DNA from: Ravibacter arvi | GTDB taxonomy: Bacteria; Bacteroidota; Bacteroidia; Cytophagales; Spirosomataceae | Assembly: GCF_039540405.1 (NCBI RefSeq) | Contig: NZ_BAABEY010000011.1 | Span: 124,001 to 188,000, forward strand | Direction: 5' to 3' | DNA: 64,000 bases | Shown: piece by piece, positions 60,055 to 64,000 of the stretch | Layout: each line of letters starts with the position of its first letter | How positions within the stretch are numbered: position 1 is the first letter of the stretch | The notes under the pieces: model-generated | The model's database searches: none | What the model was told of the DNA's origin: nothing | Seen by the model: the letters and a program-made list of their open reading frames with translations, nothing else | Translations under genes and position numbers: made by a program

Positions 60055-60615
60055 ATGCCCAACATCAACGGGACAGACGAACATGAAATAGACTTGTGGA
60101 ATGCTTTTCGCCAGGGCAATGAGAATGCTTTCGGCGAAATTGCAAGAAAGCACTACAGAAGCCTTTTTGGATACGGAATAAAATTCTCACCCAACAGAGA
60201 ATTTGTAAAAGACTGTATCCAGGACCTTTTTATGGAACTTTGGGCGAAGCGCGAATCACTGGGCGACACTGCTTTTGTAAAATTCTACCTTTTCAAATCA
60301 CTTCGGCGGAAAATACACCGGGAAAGTCTTAAAAATCAGTTAATAATTGAGCGTGCGGAATTCGATTTCGACGCCAGCTCCCCGGAGGTTTCCTCAGTCG
60401 AGCAGGAACTCATTGAGACAGAACACTACGCAGACCGCATTCAACAGCTCGAAACACAGCTCAAATCGCTTCCAAAAAGACAGCAGGAAGTAATTTTCCT
60501 GAAATTCTTCGAAAATTTGGATAATGAATCGATTGCCGAAGTCATGTCGATTTCCAAACAAGCCGTATCCAATCTTATCTACCGGACAATCAAAGACTTA
60601 AAGTCTCGCATTTAG
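60055..60615 (+). CDS. FecI-type (ECF) RNA polymerase sigma factor, second copy
   Basis: A 186-residue sigma factor of normal ECF length. Region 2: AFGEIARKHYRSLFGYGIKFS, then FVKDCIQDLFMELWAKRESL. Region 4: LKSLPKRQQEVIFLKFFENLDNESIAEVMSISKQAVSNLIYRTI, a helix-turn-helix that would bind the -35 region. It belongs with the FecR gene 87 bp downstream and the SusC gene beyond it. Its sequence differs clearly from the sigma factor at 52665-53360, so this is a separate signalling unit. Confidence 0.92.
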   Translation: MPNINGTDEHEIDLWNAFRQGNENAFGEIARKHYRSLFGYGIKFSPNREFVKDCIQDLFMELWAKRESLGDTAFVKFYLFKSLRRKIHRESLKNQLIIERAEFDFDASSPEVSSVEQELIETEHYADRIQQLETQLKSLPKRQQEVIFLKFFENLDNESIAEVMSISKQAVSNLIYRTIKDLKSRI

Positions 60616-60702
60616 CTAACCCCATCTTTTTTTAAATTTTTTCCTGCTTTTTTGGTTATTTCCGAAGTTAGGGCGCCTATCTATAGTCGTAGGGCAATAT
60701 CT

Positions 60703-61806
60703 ATGAAAAAATACAACAACTACCTCCTGGAAGATTTTGTGTTGGACTCGGCATTTCAGAAATGGGTGCGTTTCAACGGCAGGGAAGATGAAAAATTCTG
60801 GACATCATTTAAAGCCTCGTATCCGATGCAAACCGACGACGTGGATCGGGCGTATGCGCTGCTTGACTCATTATACCGTCGTTATACTACCGCTATCAGC
60901 GACGAGGAAATAGATTCTGAAATAAATAAACTTGTTCTCCGGATTCGCCGCGAAAAAAACGCAGACGAAACCCCGGCTCAGGAAAAAGGGCGCAACAGAA
61001 GCATATCGCCGCTTTTCAAAAAACTGGCAGTCGCCGCGATGGTGGTTTGCGCGGTTGGCATAGGCTATCATTATACTCGGCCTCATGTCCAACGCAACAC
61101 CAGCTATCAGCTATTTACAAAAGGAAAGTCATTAAAGGTATATACCAACACTTTGGATAAAAAGCAAATGTATATACTTGACGACGGAAGCAGCGTAGTT
61201 CTTGAACCCGGCGCTACACTAAATCTGCCTGTCAATTTCCCGGAAGCTTCGCGCGAGGTATTTCTGACCGGTACTGCAGCTTTCAATGTTCAAAAAGACG
61301 CGGAAAGACCCTTTACTGTCTATTCTGACAAGTTGGTTACACAGGTTCTTGGAACCAGGTTTATTGTGCGGGCTCCGAGTAATGGTCAGGCGGTGGTGGA
61401 GGTCAGGGAAGGGAAAGTGTCCGTTTTCAAATCTTCCGATTTCAGCAAACCTGAAAAAGAGAAAATGGGACTGATTCTAACTTCCAATCAAAAAATTGTA
61501 CTCAACAAACTTGAAGACCGGTTATTGAAAGAACTCTCAGACACCCCTGAGATTATTGTTACACCACCACCGACAGTCACCTTCAACTATGTAAACGCAC
61601 CGGTCAGCCAGGTCTTACTCGAACTAATGGCGGCCTACCACGTAGACATCATTTTCGACGAAGAATTGTTAAAGGACTGCCCGCTTACTGCGACCCTTTC
61701 TGATCAGACGCTATTGGAAAAATTATCGATTGTCTGCGAAGCAATTGAAGCCAAATATGAACTCATAGACGGGCAGATAATGATCTACGCCAAAGGGTGT
61801 TCCTGA
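60703..61806 (+). CDS. FecR-type anti-sigma factor, second copy
   Basis: A 367-residue regulator: a cytoplasmic N-terminus (about 1-105, rich in charged residues), one membrane helix (about 108-123, LAVAAMVVCAVGIGY), a FecR domain (MYILDDGSSVVLEPGATLNLP, then FLTGTAAFNVQKDAERPFTVYS and QVLGTRFIVRA) and a C-terminal DUF4974-like part (VTFNYVNAPVSQVLLELMAAYHVDIIFDE, split over its helix). It inhibits the sigma factor upstream until the SusC beyond signals ligand. The upstream in-frame Met at 60652 would add 17 residues and is less likely because the helix-rich N-terminus starts at MKKYNN. Confidence 0.92.
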   Translation: MKKYNNYLLEDFVLDSAFQKWVRFNGREDEKFWTSFKASYPMQTDDVDRAYALLDSLYRRYTTAISDEEIDSEINKLVLRIRREKNADETPAQEKGRNRSISPLFKKLAVAAMVVCAVGIGYHYTRPHVQRNTSYQLFTKGKSLKVYTNTLDKKQMYILDDGSSVVLEPGATLNLPVNFPEASREVFLTGTAAFNVQKDAERPFTVYSDKLVTQVLGTRFIVRAPSNGQAVVEVREGKVSVFKSSDFSKPEKEKMGLILTSNQKIVLNKLEDRLLKELSDTPEIIVTPPPTVTFNYVNAPVSQVLLELMAAYHVDIIFDEELLKDCPLTATLSDQTLLEKLSIVCEAIEAKYELIDGQIMIYAKGCS

Positions 61807-61895
61807 GCTTACAACACTAACCTAAATTTTCAATCTAATCTCGTAACTATCAAAAAATGATGAATCTGAAAAGTACCTAACCTTCAAAAAAAGTA

Positions 61896-61930
61896 AACGG
61901 CCGATTATGCTACCAACATAACCGGCCATT
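61896..61930 (+). terminator. Imperfect hairpin after second fecR
   Basis: AACGGCCGATTATG and CATAACCGGCCATT can pair with G-T steps around a 7-nt loop. No long T tract; it could attenuate transcription into the SusC gene. Confidence 0.45.
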
Positions 61931-62028
61931 ATTCAAAATCCCTTCTTCGCTACCACGATTTACTTCACCCCAAAAAGGTGAGCCGGGATTTTTGTTTTAT
62001 CAGGAATTTAATAAAACAGACCAAACTT

Positions 62029-64000
62029 ATGCAAAAAAAGACTATCTCCCAAAAATGGGTATTGCTTATGCGTATATCTGTACTTCAGCTAATTCTGCTC
62101 CTGACTCTGCTAAGTAATGTTCATGCCAATGAAAGCAATGCGCAAGGTTTGCTAAGCTACAAAGTAACCATTCAGGCAGAGAACAAAAAGATTGATCAGG
62201 TTTTTCGGGACATCGAGCAGCAGGTCCCGGCGAGATTTGTTTTCAGCCCGAAGTTGATCCGGTCGGACCGTTACGTCAACTTCGTTGCAAAAAACCAACC
62301 GCTGGTCTTCGTGTTGGATCAACTGCTTCAGCCTTTGAACCTGAAGTACAGGATCTCATCCAATAAAGTAATTGTTATCAGCCGGGAAAGCAAAGGAGAA
62401 GAGGATGAAAGTCTCGGGCTCCCCGTTGGCGAAAGTCACACCGGCAGCCTGACTGATGAAAGCGTCCCGGATGCGACCGAAATTACCGGTACCGTCCGGA
62501 GCGAAACGGGCGAAGGTCTCCCGGGTGTGAGTATTTTGGTAAAAGGCACCAGTAATGGCACTACCACCGATATCGAAGGCAACTATACGCTCGAGATCCG
62601 CGATGAAACCAATGCGACGCTTGTTTTTTCATTCGTGGGCTACGTGACTCAGGAGCTCACGCTGGGAAACAGGAAGGTTCTGGAAGTAGACATGGTTCCC
62701 GACAATCAAAACCTTGACGAAGTAGTTGTAGTGGCCTTCGGTACGCAACGAAAAGAAAGCGTCGTAGGCGCAATTTCAACCGTTTCGGCCAAAGACCTCA
62801 AGGTACCTGTGAGTAAGCTCAGCAATGCGCTGGCGGGCCAGGTAGCAGGGATCGTTTCGGTGCAGGGTACCGGCGAACCCGGTGCAGGATCAAGTTTCTG
62901 GATCAGGGGAATCAGTTCTTTCGGAGCCAATAACAGGCCACTTATACTGGTTGACGGAATTGAACGCCCGCTTGACCTGGTTGATCCGGAAGACGTTGAA
63001 TCATTTTCTATCCTGAAAGATGCTACCGCCACGGCCGTATATGGCGTCAGAGGAGCGAATGGCATTGTGTTAATCACCACAAAAAAAGGGAAGTATTCCG
63101 ACAAACCTACCATCAACGCCCGCTTTGAAAGAGGTCATCTCTCCCCGACGCGTATTCCCAAGCTGGCCGATGCCGCGCAATGGATCGATTACTATAACGA
63201 CATCAGCTACGACGCCAACGGCTCTATTCCTTTCCCTGATCATATCCGTCAAAAATATCTCTCCGGTGAAGACCCCGATCTTTACCCGAACGTCGACTGG
63301 ATGAAAACCATTTTCAAGGACGCAACCAGCAGCAATCGGCTCAACATGAACGTATCGGGCGGCGGAAAAATCGCACGTTACTACGTTGCCGGCTCTTTCT
63401 ACAACGAAAACGGAATTTTTAACCCGGTGGTAACCAAAACTTATAACCCATCGGTCAACTACAACAAATTCAGTTTCCGGTCGAACCTCGACATTGACAT
63501 TACCAAAACGACCGAACTTTCGCTCAACCTGGCCAACACCTACGAAAATAAAAACCGCCTGGGGGTAAACATGGGAACCATGTACGACATCGTCATGATC
63601 ACACCGCCCATCTCTATTCCGCCTTACTATTCTGACGGAACACACGCCCAGCCGCTGGTAGGCAGTAACCCCTACTATGCCCTCAATAGTACCGGTTTTT
63701 CCCAGGACTTCTGGAATACCTCCCAGTCTCTTATCAACCTGACGCAGGACCTGAGCCCTTTCGTGATCAAGGGACTCAAGTTCAATGTCAAATTCTCCTG
63801 GGACGCCACCAATGAGTCGACGCTCGATAAACGGAAAAACCCGGCCACCTACTATGCTACCGGTCGTAACGAAGACGGAAGCCTGATCTTCCATAAAAAC
63901 GCCGACGGAAGCGACTATCTGTCGCTCGCCAGATCCAACCGCGGCACCAAAACCACTAACCTCGAATCGTCGCTTATTTATGACAATCTCTTCGGGACAG
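62029..64000 (+). CDS. SusC/RagA family TonB-linked protein with STN domain, 5' part (cut by window edge)
   Basis: At least 657 residues are inside the window and the frame is open to the edge. After a signal peptide (about 1-40), an STN domain lies at about 45-120 (KVTIQAENKKIDQVFRDIEQ), followed by a carboxypeptidase-regulatory domain (about 150-225: TGTVRSETGEGLPGVSILVKG) and the plug (VVVVAFGTQRKESVVGAIST, then VYGVRGANGIVLITTKKG). The barrel then continues. It is the receptor of the second sigma/FecR cassette, and a SusD gene is expected beyond the edge. The ATG lies 222 bp after the fecR stop. It is fully intact as far as seen, with no frameshift. Confidence 0.93.
   Translation, partial: MQKKTISQKWVLLMRISVLQLILLLTLLSNVHANESNAQGLLSYKVTIQAENKKIDQVFRDIEQQVPARFVFSPKLIRSDRYVNFVAKNQPLVFVLDQLLQPLNLKYRISSNKVIVISRESKGEEDESLGLPVGESHTGSLTDESVPDATEITGTVRSETGEGLPGVSILVKGTSNGTTTDIEGNYTLEIRDETNATLVFSFVGYVTQELTLGNRKVLEVDMVPDNQNLDEVVVVAFGTQRKESVVGAISTVSAKDLKVPVSKLSNALAGQVAGIVSVQGTGEPGAGSSFWIRGISSFGANNRPLILVDGIERPLDLVDPEDVESFSILKDATATAVYGVRGANGIVLITTKKGKYSDKPTINARFERGHLSPTRIPKLADAAQWIDYYNDISYDANGSIPFPDHIRQKYLSGEDPDLYPNVDWMKTIFKDATSSNRLNMNVSGGGKIARYYVAGSFYNENGIFNPVVTKTYNPSVNYNKFSFRSNLDIDITKTTELSLNLANTYENKNRLGVNMGTMYDIVMITPPISIPPYYSDGTHAQPLVGSNPYYALNSTGFSQDFWNTSQSLINLTQDLSPFVIKGLKFNVKFSWDATNESTLDKRKNPATYYATGRNEDGSLIFHKNADGSDYLSLARSNRGTKTTNLESSLIYDNLFGT

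Noticed and set aside
63070..63894. Minus-strand frame of 274 codons at the right end
   Set aside because: It is antisense to the second SusC gene, which has clear plug and barrel motifs.

Overview
The window looks like chromosomal DNA from a Bacteroidota bacterium of the order Cytophagales; a Dyadobacter-like member of Spirosomaceae is my best guess, from gene content and an estimated GC near 50 percent, and it is not proven. The evidence is two FecI-type sigma / FecR / SusC cassettes (one followed by SusD), TonB-dependent receptors with carboxypeptidase-regulatory N-termini, HmuY, DUF5686, DUF1080 and CusA-TolC fusion proteins, AT-rich start contexts with few clear Shine-Dalgarno sequences, and several matches to the Bacteroidota -7 promoter box TAnnTTTG. 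I found no tRNA, rRNA, CRISPR array, insertion sequence or prophage.

Layout. 1-0.6 kb: end of an aldehyde dehydrogenase and its DUF779 partner. 0.6-1.6 kb: tandem ~169-bp palindromic repeat units. 1.9-8 kb: a TonB-dependent receptor, a TatD nuclease and a second TonB-type outer-membrane protein. 8-9.6 kb: nadB. 9.7-15.3 kb: a secreted carbohydrate-oxidation-like group (beta-propeller/cupredoxin fusion, two DUF1080 proteins, a SusD remnant). 15.8-20.3 kb: a haem uptake operon, hmuY-hmuT-hmuU-hmuV-hmuS. 20.7-34.4 kb: mixed envelope and housekeeping genes (repeat-rich outer-membrane protein, DUF4407, pabB, YpdA-like reductase, esterase, ATP-cone/nuclease fusion, DUF5686 receptor-like protein, M1 peptidase, DUF1328). 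34.5-36 kb: LuxC-type acyl-CoA reductase divergent from a 2[4Fe-4S] ferredoxin. 36.8-39.4 kb: porin plus ammonium transporter. 39.5-43.2 kb: mtaB and an SDR/aldehyde dehydrogenase pair. 43.7-52.4 kb: metal efflux genes (small His-rich protein, CusA-TolC fusion, CusB-type adaptor, P-type ATPase). 52.7-64 kb: two consecutive sigma/anti-sigma/SusC nutrient-sensing cassettes, the second cut by the window edge, with a broken sigma gene between them.

The genes describe a cell that scavenges iron/haem, glycans and ammonium through its outer membrane and exports metal cations. The most unusual feature is in the non-coding DNA. Several interspersed repeat families lie in intergenic spaces, and one short leader (GGCTCAAACCT...) occurs six times, each time 19-22 nt before an ATG and in the same orientation as the gene; the five intact genes all encode exported proteins. 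A second family, an 8-bp repeat of the GGAAATCG type, has run into the end of hmuV and now encodes its last 25 residues. Both families also create false N-terminal extensions, so the starts given here are often downstream of the longest open frame.
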